A DNA stretch of 64,000 bases from Euryodendron excelsum (GCA_033060915.1 CM065389.1:14023501-14087500), one strand, 5' to 3'. Shown: positions 12,039-23,511, counted from the first letter of the stretch. Numbers and translations: made by a program. Notes: a model not told the origin generated them from the letters alone.

Positions 12039-12780
12039 GATAATACAAGTAGTTAAACTATCAAGATAACTCCAAGAATGTCAAAAAGTAACACAAAGGA
12101 AGCTTAAGAGAAATACCTAAGAAAGCAGGAATGAAATATGATGAAGTGTAAACCCGTGCTCGAGCTCTAGCAAGGCCTCGCTACCTCAGAAACTCATAAA
12201 ACTCTCAAATTTTCACTTGTTTCGCTTTCGAATTGAGTTCAAACCCGAAATCAGACGCCTTATTTATAGAAACAGGATTTACATCAAAAGGCCATTCGAA
12301 CGCAACTTCATACACATACATTCGAATGCCCGTCTAATGCACATCGAACGCATTTAATAAACGGTGATGACGTCTTCCATTTGAAAGGAATGAGGTGGCA
12401 TTCGAACGAATCATTCGAAAGAAGTCTCGTCCATTCGAACGATTATCCTAAAATCCAACAAAAATGAAGAAAAAAAAGGAAAAAACTAAAAGCTAAGTAC
12501 ACACAGAGTGAAAAATGAGATCCCCCCCCCCCCCCCCCCCCCCCCACCAAAACCACAATGAAAAACAAGCCAAGTCCTTAAGGCGTGAGAATGACACCAA
12601 AGGGAACAACACGAAGGGAAGGGTGGGCCAAATAGGAATACCAAAAGGTACTCCCCTCCAACTAAGGAGAACCTAAAACTCCAAAAACTAGAAAAAGAAA
12701 AAGAAAAAAAAAGAAAAACAAACACTAAACTACACTACTGTACAAGAATGTCACAATGATCACACAAAAGATGGTGGATC
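12039..12780 (-). promoter_or_regulatory. Element A pol-env spacer with G-tract, TTCGAA cluster and TATA box
   Basis: On the minus strand the order is a 24-G run (12545-12522), repeated CGTTCGAATG/ATTCGAACG palindromes (about 12442-12293), a TATA box TCTATAAATA (12270-12261), then the env-like ATG at 12038. The same order occurs in element B (44629-45282) and at the polypurine tract/U3/TATA of both LTR pairs. An internal LTR-like promoter is inferred. Confidence 0.55.
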
Positions 12781-13690
12781 CTAAAGATCCATATAATCAA
12801 CCTTACCCACATCTAACTCCAAATAGGTCTTAAGTCTTTGCTCATTCACCTTAAAGCTCCTACCATTCGTGGGATCTTCAATCTCCACGGCCCCATGAGG
12901 TGACACCTCCCTAACAATATAAGGTCCGGACCATATACTTTGAAGCTTACCTGGAAACAAATGCAAACGAGAATTATATAAGAGGACCTTTTGACCAAAC
13001 TCAAAAGATTTGCGAAGAATGTGTTGGCCATGTATGGATTTTATCTTAGCCTTAAAGTTCTTAGCATTCTCAAAGGTGTCATTACAGATTTCATCTAGCT
13101 CATTAAGTTTGGGCATGATAAGGTGTATCAACCTTATGAATCACCCTATACTTACACATTAAAAGACTTACGGGTCGATTATAAAAGTGGGATCCACCAT
13201 CACTAATAATAGCACATAGTATTCCAAATCGAGAAAATATATGTTCTTTTAAGAACTTGATCACCACAGGATGATCATTGGTACGCAAAGGTATGGCTTC
13301 AACCCACTTAGACACGTAGTCTATGGCCACTAGAATATAAAGATAACGAAACAAATTAGGAAAAGGTCACGTAAAGTCAATTCCCCAAAAATTGAAAACC
13401 TCAAGAATAACAATAGTGTTCAGAGGCATCATGTGCCTCCTCAAAAGACTACCTAGATATTGGCACTTATCACAGGATGTACAAAAGATATAAACATCTT
13501 TAAACATTGTGGCCCAATAAAAACCACTTTGCAAAATCTTTGCAACTATTTTGTGTGAAGAAAAATGCTCATCACAAGCCTGTGAATGACAAAACTCTAT
13601 AACACTCTCATCATTAGGAATACACCGACGAACCACCAGATCAAGACAATATTTAAATAAGTACGGATCCTCCCACAAAAAGTGCCTCAC
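12781..13690 (-). pseudogene. Element A integrase, internally deleted
   Basis: Integrase inserts the cDNA copy into host DNA. The minus strand encodes the HHCC-type zinc-binding region (FCHSQACDEHFSSHKIVAKI, then CTSCDKCQ), the first catalytic Asp in WGIDFT, and the second in AIISDGGSHFYN. Immediately after TPYHAQT the frame breaks and the sequence resumes at LNELDEICNDTFENAKNF, followed by the C-terminal LYNSRLHLFPGKLQSIWSGP region ending at about 12781. Compared with element B, about 270 bp are missing at 13103-13131, including the catalytic glutamate. The zinc-binding, core and C-terminal parts also lie in different frames. The enzyme cannot work. Confidence 0.85.
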
Positions 13691-14300
13691 ATATCAAAAG
13701 AATTTCTTCCTATCAAGACTAGACCAATGTGAGAGAATCTTACCAGTAACTAAGAAGTTAGCTATATCCGTATACCACAAAAGTGGTGACATGTGAAAGT
13801 GCATGCACATGGAAAAAAGACTCATCCGGAAAGGACTCAATAATAGGAAGGGAATCTTGGGCAACCCCATCAATAGGGAGCCTCGAAAGATGATCGGTAA
13901 CTTCATTCTTAACCTCCTTCTTATCTCTAATCTCAATATGAAACTCTTGGAGCAAGAGGATCCATCGGATGAGTCGTGGTTTTGCATCAGGCTTACTCAA
14001 TAAATACTTAAGTGAATGATCAATGTAAATTATAACTAAGGATTCGACTAAGTACAATCTAAATTTATCTAATGCAAAGACCACGGCAAGAAGCACTTTT
14101 TCAGTTGTCGTATAGTTCAACCGGGCCTTATTAAGGGTTTACTAGCATAATATATGACTTAGGGCTTCTTATCTACCCTTTGCCTCAAAACTATGCCAAC
14201 CGCATGATCACTAGCATCATACATCAACTCGAAAGGTAACGACCAATTGAGTGATTACATAATAGGTGCGGTGGTCAAAAGCCCTTTAAGCTTCTCAAAA
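13691..14300 (-). pseudogene. Element A RNase H domain region
   Basis: The 14120-13758 frame carries MNYTTTEKVLLAVVFALDKF, the usual Athila/gypsy RNase H segment (NYTTTEKE.LAVVFA.DKF), followed by IYIDHSLKYLLSKPDAKPRL and IRWILLLQEFHIEIRDKK. The start of the domain lies upstream across a frame break near 14145-14300. It degrades the RNA strand during reverse transcription. A second frame (13987-13694) overlaps with the linker to integrase, which shows another frameshift. Confidence 0.8.
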
Positions 14301-15100
14301 GCTCTTTAGCAAGAAGATATCCAATCAAAGGGAACATCTTGTGACAATAGTTGACATAATAGGCGAGATATTGCACTAAACCCTTGAATGAACCGCCGAT
14401 AGAAACCAACATGCCCAAGAAAATATCTAACATCCTTAACAATCCTAGGGGTAAGGAGCTTTTAAATCAACTCTACTTTAGCCTTGTCTACCTCTATCCC
14501 TTTGTTGGATACTATATGTCTAAGAACTATACCTTGTGTCATCATGCAGTGACACTTCTCCCAAATAGTGCACTAAACTACTCTCCTCACAACTCTCCAA
14601 CACCTTCTCGAGGTGTCCTAAACATGCCTCAAAAGTATCCTCATAAATTAAAAAATCATCCATGAAGACCTTTAAAAATCTTTCCACCATATCACTAAAG
14701 ATAGACATCATGCACTTTTGAAATGTGGCATATGCATTGTACAAGCCAAAGGGCATTCTTCTATAAGTATAAGTGCTAAAAGGGCACGTGAAAGTAGTCT
14801 TATCTTAGTCTTCTAGGGCTACCTCTTTTTGATTATACCTGAAATACCTGTCAAGGAAACAATAGAAAGCTTGGGCTGCCACTCATTCAAAGACTTGATT
14901 CAAGAAGGGGAGTGGAGAGTGGTCCTTCCTAGTAGATGTATTTAATTTATGATAGTCTATACACATTCATCATCTAGTTTGTGTCCTAGTAGGACCTAGT
15001 TCATTAAGCTCATTTGGTACTACTGTAACACCAGACTTCTTAGAAACCACTTGGTTTGGACTAACCATCTAGAATCAGAGATGGGGTATATAATACCCAC
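14301..15100 (-). pseudogene. Element A reverse transcriptase, degenerate
   Basis: The clearest segment is 14756-14520: MPFGLYNAYATFQKCMMSIF, then the catalytic box FMDDF (14670-14651; YMDD-type motif) and FEACLGHLEKVLESCEE. Upstream, the finger and palm region down to about 15060 is recognisable only in pieces with stops. The domain order (protease before, RNase H after) fits Ty3/gypsy pol. Confidence 0.8.
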
Positions 15101-15639
15101 ATCAAGAAGCTTCAATACTTCTCCTCTTACAACCTCTTTCATGTTAGGGTTCAAACGTATTTGCATTTAACACACATGCTTAGAGTCTTCCTCAAGATAT
15201 ATACGATGATCACACATAAGAGAACTTATTCCATGAAGGTCAGCTATAGTCCAACCTAAGGCCATTCTATGATCATTAAGCACTTTCAATAATAAAACCT
15301 CTTGGCCTTTAGACAGGCTAGAAGATATGACAACTGGATAAGATTCACCTTCACCTAAGAATGTATACTTTAAAGTAAATGGTAAAGGTTTCCTCTCTAG
15401 TGTGGGTGGTTGATTCTCACTAAGGGCTTATAAGACGAGACCCACTTGCATGCAAGACTCACTCCCTTCCCCCACTAAAGATAGGTCCTTATAACTTTCG
15501 ATTTCACCTTCCAATTGGTCATTAGGCTCACTACACACAAGAGCCCTCTCAATTCATTAAAGAACTCTTGATCAACATGCTCTTGGACAATAGACTCTAT
15601 GAAGTCTATCTCTTTTACATCTTCAAAATCCCCCATGTG

Positions 15640-15990
15640 TTAACCCACCGTGAATATGTTCATCTCTAAAGTCATATTCCCAACGAACAACTTTAACAAC
15701 CCATTCCTATAGTGAATGATGGCATTAGCAGTAGCTAGGAATGGTCTTCCTAAAATGACCAAAATATGTCGCTTAGCATTAGTGACTTCAACAAGTTGGG
15801 TGTTTAAAACAATAAAGTCCACAGGGTAGTAGACATTGTCCACTTGAATAAGAACATCTTCAGTAATGCCTCTCAAGACTTTTACGAATAAATCTGCTAA
15901 CTCTAGAGTGACTCATGTTGGACTCAACTCTCTTAGACCTAGGTCCTTATAAATTGAATAAGGGAGGAGATTAACACTAGATCCTAAATC
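15640..15990 (-). pseudogene. Element A aspartic protease region
   Basis: On the minus strand DLGSSVNLLPYSIYKDLGL (from about 15990) is the retropepsin active-site region; Athila elements use DLG rather than DTG. After one stop it continues as the 15876-15640 frame MRGITEDVLIQVDNVYYPVD, then VILGRPFLATANAIIHYRNG, the second half of the protease fold. It would have cleaved the gag-pol polyprotein. Stops and the partial frame make it inactive. Confidence 0.75.
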
Positions 15991-16025
15991 AAGAAGAGCT
16001 CGATCAGTCCTTGGCCCTTATATTT

Positions 16026-17909
16026 TTATGCAGTTTTACATTGAAGGATGGCACTCTGACACTCATTCATTACAGCCATTTCTTTTACATGCAACTTCCT
16101 CTTAATGGTACACAAGTCCTTCAAGAACTTGGCATAAAAAGGAATCTGTTTGATAGCATCTAAGATTGGAATATTGACCCTAACTTGTTTGAATATATCA
16201 TATATCTTAGAGTTAAGCAACTCATTCTTAGGTTTAATCATTCTATAGGGGAACAGAGCATGTTTCAAAACATCATTGCCCACGTCTTTAGATGCATCTT
16301 TAGATTCAATGATAAGCTTATACTGGTTCTCATTAGATTCTAACTCTTTCTCACTTTTGATACCACTTTCATCTCTTTCTTATTCTTGTCCTAACCCATT
16401 AGGCTCATTACTACCTACTTGGCTCTCCGTCCTAGGAAGGATGATTTTTTCACTTCTAAGGGCTATGATGGCTTGAACTTGTTTGTGATGAGTTTCAATT
16501 AAGTTAGCAGATTTTGGGTTAGGTTGGATTTGGGCCAAAAATCTACCCTGTGTTTGTTGAGACATAAGCATCTTGTGCAATTATTTCACTAAAGTGTTGG
16601 TTTCCCCAAGTGAGTGCTCTTGCTTGTTCACCTTAGCAGTCAATGCCCTCAATTCATTACTCAATTGGTTAACATTGTCCTCTACTGTACGTCTATGAGG
16701 GGGTTGGTATGGTGTAGGCTGAGGTTGGAATGGTTGTGATACCGGTTGTGCTTGGAAGGGTTGCGTGGGCCTTTGGAAAGCTTGAGGGTTTTGAGAACCC
16801 TCCATTTTCCATCCAAAATTAGGATGATTTCGCCATCTAGGATTCTACATATTGGAGTAACGGTTGCCCCCACTCCTTTGGTTAGTGTACCCTCCTCCAT
16901 ATTGGCCAACCGCATTAACTTGGCCGTGTAGTGGCTCTCTTACTCCTTCTAATATGACTAGACATGCCACAGCATCATGTTCCAGTGTATCACAAACTAA
17001 ACATGGAGAATGTGGTTCAACCCCTATTGTGTTAACCTTAGAGGTCTCTAAAGCCTCTAACTTGCAGGAAATTGTTGTGACTCTAGCTTGAAGATCTTCA
17101 ACTTTCCCAAGTTGATGTTTACCCCTAACATGTGTTGTAGGTCTATTGATGGGATTTTGAGTCCCCGTGGTGGCCCAATCTCTTGCCAAATTGGCTAGAT
17201 AATCAAAGTAATTGTACATCTATGTGGGGTTTTTTTCAAGCATATATCCCCGTGCACGTAGACTCTATAAACATCTTTAATTGAGAAGTCAAGGAAGAAT
17301 AAAAAGTGCTTATAACTAAGCAGTCGTCAAAACCATGATAAGGGCATGTTACAACAATTCTTTAAACCTTTCCCAACATTGGAAAAAAGTCCCCCCATTC
17401 TATGGAGCAAATTGTAAGATGGCGCGACGTATAGCTTCAATTCAATTTTCAGAAAAAAAAAAAAAAAAATTTCTCATGAATTCCCCTTAAAATGTGTGCC
17501 ATGAGTGAATAGACATAGGCCTTAATTAATTGAACCACATCTTGGCTTTGTCTTTAAGAGTAAAAAGGAACAGTTTTAAAAGTAAAACTTCCCTTGGACA
17601 TGAGTTATCTTGAAATATTGAGCACGCATCCTCAAAATCTTTAAGGTAGCTGTATGGTCTCTCAAAGTCTAAACTGTGAAAAGTAGGTAGGGCTTGTAGC
17701 ACTCCTAGTTTTAGATTTATTGTAGCTTGGTGTGCAGGAAGTACTATATAAGATGTGGGTGTTTGCCTTAAGGGATTCATACAATTCCGCATAGTTCATA
17801 TCAGGGCTCCCATGTCCCTTAAATTACTCCCCCTCTCAGGATCTACTGTATTAGGATCGTCACTAGGGTTAAGACCTTGTGGGATCACTCCATCATTAAT
17901 GTTAGCCAT
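16026..17909 (-). pseudogene. Element A gag, broken
   Basis: The likely start is ATG at 17909 (MANINDGVIPQGLNPSDDPN), matching the B copy's start at 30184. An in-frame TGA at 17798-17796 stops it after 37 codons. Capsid-type sequence resumes at 17792-17526 (LKDFEDACSIFQDNSCPREV, LLLKLFLFTLKDKAKMWF). At 17219-16845 there is a CCHC zinc knuckle, CLVCDTLEHDAVAC (C-x2-C-x4-H-x4-C). A Pro/Gln-rich section follows (16805-16581). The gag-protease linker at 16283-16026 includes VNIPILDAIKQIPFYAKFLK. Gag would build the virus-like particle. Several frameshifts are present. Confidence 0.85.
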
Positions 17910-18500
17910 AGGAATAGGTCCTAAGTCAACGACTAAGGGAAACGAGGTAAGTCAGTCGGAATAAAGTGTGAGGGTGATGGAGTAAGGTAACCACGCGAAA
18001 GATTACGCAAAGGATTGGCTCTCACTAATCGTTTATGATTATCTCTAAAATAATATGACATACATATGCAATGCACACATAAAAGACTATTCGCACCTCT
18101 GTAACAATCAATTCACAATTTGTCCTTCCTTCCCTCCAATCTCCACAGAAATAATTCTACCGATTCAATTGAAAATTAAAACAACCCAGCCGAACCAACA
18201 ATCTCCACATACAAGTAATACCACCAATATAAATTTAGCACAAAAGCCTATACGCCACTAGTAATTCACCTCCTAACTACTTGTATGCCTAGACCCCTAA
18301 AAATAACAAAAATCCTAGATTTGTAGCACGTACAGGGATGGAACGAAGTTATCGATTGGCCTTAGCCGACGATTCCCTCACTGTTGTACATGATGATGAA
18401 GCAACTCACAAGATTTTGCATTGACTAAGGTTCGTGTTCTAGCACACCTCTTGCAATCACTTGTGCAAAATTTTTTTTTCCCTACAACGGTGCCAAAACA
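17910..18500 (-). other. Element A leader and primer binding site
   Basis: The primer binding site, at 18495-18480 on the minus strand, reads TGGCACCGTTGTAGGG. It resembles the complement of plant tRNA-Asp 3' ends (TGGCGCCGTTG type) with a few changes, and sits five bases from the 5' LTR. The rest is untranslated leader with no other feature seen. Confidence 0.8.
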
Positions 18501-19850
18501 TGACTTGCACCAAATAGTGTCCTCAGATAATCCTAAGCGTGGGATGGCAAAGCAATATAAACCTAGTAAGTCTAGGTCGAATCCTCAAGGAACACTTTAA
18601 CAAGCTGAAGAGACTAGACTACTCTCCCAATTCACACAAAAATCTAGTTATTACTTCTAAGAAAAATAAAAAATTATCACTTAAAAGTGGGATTGTTTAT
18701 ACTAAACTAAACTAAGAAGACTGATTTGTATTTAACAAAAGGAAGGTCTTGAAACCTATTGATCCAACCAACTGCTTCACTTGGAATTCTAATGGAGGTT
18801 TCTAACAACTAAAATCATTGACTACGGCGTGAATCTTTGATTCGGAAGATTTAGTGATAAAAACAACTATTTCTTAACAATCAAACGTTGAATAAATCAA
18901 GTCTGTGATCCAAGATACATACCATCGACTTGTTGCCAATCATAATCAAACATCTTAGTTTTTGTAAATATCTACTCTAGATTGAATCAGTTTTAGAATC
19001 AAAGATGCATACCATCAACTCGTGTAGTACATATACTGAATATAGATTCACGCATAAGTATTACTAAACATAGTCAAACATCTAGGTTTTCGTGAATATC
19101 AATAGTTTGATTTCAAAGAATTACGAAGAAGAAGGAGAAGATTTAAATATTGAAAACCAACTTACCTTCATTGTTCATCTAAGATCTTCAATTGATCTTC
19201 ACAATTGATCCTAAGAATGGATTTAGTTACTCATCTCTATAGTAAAAACACAATTATAAAATATATTGAATTGAATGAAGCCCTGAAAATCTGATTACAA
19301 GAATTGAGAAAAAGTATGAAAACTTAACTAGTAACAAGAATAAACTCTCTCTTTACTACTACTGCTATTCCTTAAACAATAATGAAAATCTAACCCTAAA
19401 AATAATGACAACCTTAGCTTTTACAGGCTCTTGAAAAGTTACAATTCAATAACCCCGTTCGAACGTCCGGCAAACCATTCAGACAATACGTTAAACGCAC
19501 TTCGAATGGAAAAATTACTCTATGCATTTATCGAACGCGCTTCGGACTTGATTCTAACACAAAACCGTTTGAAGAACCGTTCGAATGCCACTGTTCACTA
19601 TTCAAATGCCAAACTCCACCATTCGAACTGTATATGGCATGCTGACATCATGCGTTCAAATACATGTCTGGCCGTTCAAACGCCCAGTCTTTCTTTTACG
19701 AAAATTAGTCCTTTTTAGTATGGGATTCCTGAAAAGATACATAAAACCAAGTTAGTAACTAAATAGGACCAAAACAACATAAACAGTCCTAATCTATATC
19801 TAATAAGAGCTTAATTAAGGTCTATAGATTGCACTCTTGGAATACAATCA
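18501..19850 (-). repeat. Element A 5' LTR
   Basis: 1350-bp direct repeat of 7448-8796. On the minus strand it runs TGATTGTATTCC...GTGCAAGTCA. The TTCGAA-type palindromes are better preserved here than in the 3' LTR (19690 down to 19457). The TATA box position reads CCTGTAAAAGC (about 19430-19420) instead of CCTATAAAAGC, so the copy that would drive transcription has a damaged TATA box. Confidence 0.92.
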
Positions 19851-20031
19851 CTAAACTCAAACATTAAGGCATGTTAGCAAATGACATGATATTGAATAGC
19901 TTCATGAAAATTTGGTATAACTTACAATATCGATCCTATGCAAATAATCTTGTATTAACAATGCAAATAGGCAATTCAATATCCTAAGAATATATCTCTA
20001 AGATAGTGCAATAATGGATGGAAAAACATAC

Positions 20032-21250
20032 ACAATAGGCCATTGAAAGAATATGAACATCCCATCCAAGCTTCCATGATGACGCATTCCTCTCCATCAT
20101 AATAGCCCAAACTGTTGATTGTATGCAGCTAAAGAAGCATTGTAGAGTAGTAAGACGTAGTTTTGTTGGATATTGCTTGACAATAGGAAACTGAAAACAA
20201 GTTCACTTCTTTATAGGGGAGAGGGGAAGAGAAAGAGAAAGACTAATTGGACCTGCATAACAAACCACAAAGACCATGCTAGAGCATGATAAGAGAACCT
20301 TTTACCCATTCCCCTCTGGAATTACACTTCATGGATGGACTAGGATCTTCACTTTGGCTTGTTGAGTAATTGTTCATGAACTTTATATGAGGCCTGTTAA
20401 CAAAGGCAAACACCAAAGCCCTTAAAACACACAGCACTACACCCAAAACTTTGGTCATTCCATTCCATTCCAATGCTTTATTGAAATGCTTTCCATCCTG
20501 AAATTTCCATAACCAATTTGTTTTTCTTTTTAATAACAAGCAAATCAATTGTCTTTATCAATGAGAATATTGAATATATTCTTCTTTTTATGTTTCATTT
20601 TCTCCCCTCCATACCTTAATGCTTTGTTTGGAACCCAAATTTTTTATTGGTGCTTTGTTGGAAACCCAAATTTTTGATTGAAAAAGTAAAAGAAAAGAAA
20701 AACGTGATGGAAAACATAACAAAATTACTCTTTCATTTTGTTCTATTTTCCTTCACCTTATTCTTTTCCCATTAAAAATCCAAGTTCCAAACAGAGCATA
20801 AGAGTATTGCCATGATGAAGGTAATGGCATGAATTGTGTTTGTAGAGGCAGCAACAAATGTTGTAGAGATGTAGCTCATTGCAATATAGGAGAGATTCAA
20901 ACTCAAGGTGAGCCTGAAATTTCGCATTGCATAAGGATTGTTACAACAATCTAATTAAAAACTGTAAGATTAGTCCAAAAGTGATTGGCATAACATAAAA
21001 TTGAATCAAGTACACACCCAAGTAAGGAAACCAAGAGGATCTTCCACAATAAGTAGCATGAGAGAGCAACAGACTTCTTTATGAAGATTGGAGGAGAGAG
21101 AGGATCACAAAATAGAAAAGAACTAATCAGGTTAGTTCATAGCTAGGTAAAGAGATGGAGCATGAGATACTCAGAAATGGAAAGTACTTAGCAACCTTTC
21201 AATGAAGAAAGCAAATGGAGCTAGGGCAAGAGTATCAACAAAGTTTTCTT
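20032..21250 (-). pseudogene. WAT1-related (EamA/UMAMIT) transporter pseudogene, upstream exons
   Basis: Minus-strand exons in order: about 21250-21195 (VDTLALAPFAFFIER); about 21090-21018 (KSVALSCYLLWKILLVSLLG, donor G|GTGTGT); 20913-20615 (LTLSLNLSYIAMSYISTTFV, then STNTIHAITFIMAILLR), interrupted by a MITE; 20497-20253 (MTKVLGVVLCVLRALVFAFV, then EWVKGSLIML); 20190-20032 (FPIVKQYPTKLRLTTLQCFF, then STVWAIMMERNASSWKLGWD, ending AYC at TGT|GTATGT). These match the EamA repeats of WAT1-related proteins. Lesions: the MITE; an extra GGAAT unit at about 20453-20472 (frameshift); a two-base frameshift with TAG near 20281-20284. The first exon (roughly 40-50 residues) was not found. The remaining exons are at 6206-6607. 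Confidence 0.85.
20620..20798. mobile_element. MITE, 179 bp, TAA target duplication
   Basis: Ends TGCTTTGTTTGGAACCCAAAT and, inverted at the other end, TGCTCTGTTTGGAACTTGGAT. Flanked by TAA at 20617-20619 and 20799-20801, the 3-bp duplication typical of PIF/Harbinger MITEs. The left end is partly duplicated (second TGCTTTGTTGGAAACCCAAA). It has no coding capacity. It interrupts the last leucine codon region of a WAT1-type exon. Confidence 0.85.
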
Positions 21251-22302
21251 TGATTATGCAAATGTACTTTTATTGGAGTGGATTAAGATTCTAAGGAATT
21301 GACCTTAATTTTATTTTTTATTTTTCTGATCCTTTCCCTCTATGTATCCTATCTTTGGTTATTAAAATACTATCCCTTTTGTTGTTTAAAAAAAAAACAA
21401 CTAACACATTAGGGTTCTTTTTTCTATTGCTGCCTTGAAAAACAAGGCCATGCCTGCATACACAAACTGTACAAAGAGCATTGCAATATAAGGCTTATTA
21501 ATCTCTAAAATCATTACAAAAGCCTTCATGTTGCATTATCTTTGGCCTTTCTTTGGGGTATTTAGATTCCAAAGCCACTCAATTTGTAGAAAAGCCTTAT
21601 TGCACTCAAATTCCCTATGCATAAGCACTTTCCCCACCAAATGATATCAAGGTCGGGTCAACTATTTAGCTCCATAATATGAAGAAAAACTAAAATAGAA
21701 AAAATCTAATATGGTAAAAAAGTTCTACAGAAAATTCTACCAAAATGACTTGGCGATAAAATTTTTGCAAACAAAAACTATCTTGATGAGTGTTTTATTT
21801 TAATATGAAATATTACAATTCAATCACATCGTTATGTAAAGTACTCATGTATGATTTTTCTTCTATTTTTTTGTTTTGTATAGCATTTTACATTCAATTG
21901 TTACCCAATTGTCCCATTTTTCATTCAATTGCCACACCCACTTCTTTGCTCTCGGTGGTTTTACTATCTCTCCCTTACATCTCTAGAATCCCCCTTAATG
22001 TCTACTCATGTAGGTCAACTCCAAAACTCTAAATTCTAATACAATTAAAATTGCTCTGCATATACTGGACCTCTAAATGAGTTTCAAATCTCATAACCCA
22101 ACTCACACATATACAAGTCAATAACTTTATGGAACTGTAAAATACAAGACACACACTCAACACTTAATTCGAAATAAACTATTAATCAATGGACAATTTT
22201 TCACTCATTCTAAATAAAATTGCAAAGCTAATTTGAGTTTTTTTTTTTTAATGTTGTTGATGGTGAACAAAATGTTGAAACATTAGTATTCTCTATTATA
22301 GG
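21251..22302. other. 5' flank of the transporter pseudogene, no gene seen
   Basis: AT-rich DNA between the most upstream exon I can identify and element B. The missing first exon may lie here in unrecognisable form or may have been displaced by element B. Bases 22298-22302 (ATAGG) are element B's target duplicate. Confidence 0.5.
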
Positions 22303-23511
22303 TGATTACATTTTAAAAGTGTAACCCAATTAGCCAAATTAGTTGGTTGTTAGTCGTAGATTAGATTTAATATTGTTTTCATGATTAGATTTATGTCTAA
22401 AACTGTTTTATCGAATCTTGTGCAGGAAATAGAGCTAAAAAGATCAAAATTGAGCCAAATTCATGAGGAGCTTTCAAACGGTGCAGTCCACCATTCGAAC
22501 GTCGAATACACAGCCCAACCATTCGAACGGTCTAAACACAAGTGGGAGATTTAGAGAGCTCATTTTACCGTTTGAATCAGGTTCGATAGTGTGCGAAAGA
22601 AATGGGGAGATTCAGAGAAGTAGATTTCCCGTTCAATAATCGTTCGCTGGCATGCGAAGGGCCATTTGAACGGTTGACTAGGCCATTTGAACCGTCGACG
22701 GCCATAACTATTTAAAGCAGATTTTTGTGGTTTTTGGGGCATTTCAACAATTTTTAAGGTTTCTATATCTCGTTTTTAGGGTTTGAGAGAGCTTTCTAGA
22801 GAGAGATATAGTATATTTCTTGTATTTTTCATTGATTTTCTTATATTCAAGTACTTAGATTTACATTTTAACGCAAAATCCCACCATTGTTATGCACTTT
22901 TTCATGGATTATAGTAGATAAACTCCATCTTGGATGCAAATATGAAGGTTGGCCTAGGGTTTTCAAGCTTTTATGGAGGTCTAATGCTTTTCATTGATTT
23001 TTATTCTATATCACTAGTATTCATTACTATAGAAATCTACATTGGTTAGAAAACTTATATTCAAGGCTTTATTTGATAATTTCTATGCTCAATCGTAGGG
23101 TTGGTTTAGGGCTTGCACAAATCAACGAATTGAATCTATGGAACTTTAATTAGTTGCAAATCTAGACTTTATTGCTAATGAAACCTAATTTTCATAGTCA
23201 AAATCTTCCGAATCAAAGGTCCACAGAGAGACCTTTGATTTGAGTTTTGTATATATGCTTCCATTGAAATGTTGTAGAGTCTTGACCAATTGGAACATTT
23301 ATTCAAGCCCTTTTCTATTTTATCAATCACATTTAGTTTAATTGCTGTAAGCACCCTATTTTTGCCAGCTTGGCAATCTCTGGCTCGACCGGGCTTAGTT
23401 TTCAAACATCACAACACATGCAAGCTCAAGACGAGCCTTTCAAACTCCAACCCAGTCAACTAGTCATTTCCCAGGCCCGCAAAGCCCAAATAAAGCCATA
23501 AACATCATTCC

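Larger units (their letters stand above)
7448..19850 (-). mobile_element. Element A: Athila-type Ty3/gypsy retrotransposon, 12.4 kb
   Basis: Two direct LTRs of about 1.35 kb bound the element. Both start TGATTGTA and end AAGTCA when read on the minus strand. The flanks are CCAAA (7443-7447) and CTAAA (19851-19855), a 5-bp target duplication with one change. Read on the minus strand the order is LTR, primer site, gag, protease, RT, RNase H, integrase, env-like ORF, polypurine tract, LTR. An env-like ORF after integrase, the tRNA-Asp-type primer site and the G-rich PPT are typical of the Athila lineage. Stops, frameshifts and an integrase deletion make it non-autonomous. It lies in an intron of the WAT1-type pseudogene, in the same orientation as that gene. 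The two LTRs differ at many positions, so it is not young. Confidence 0.92.
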
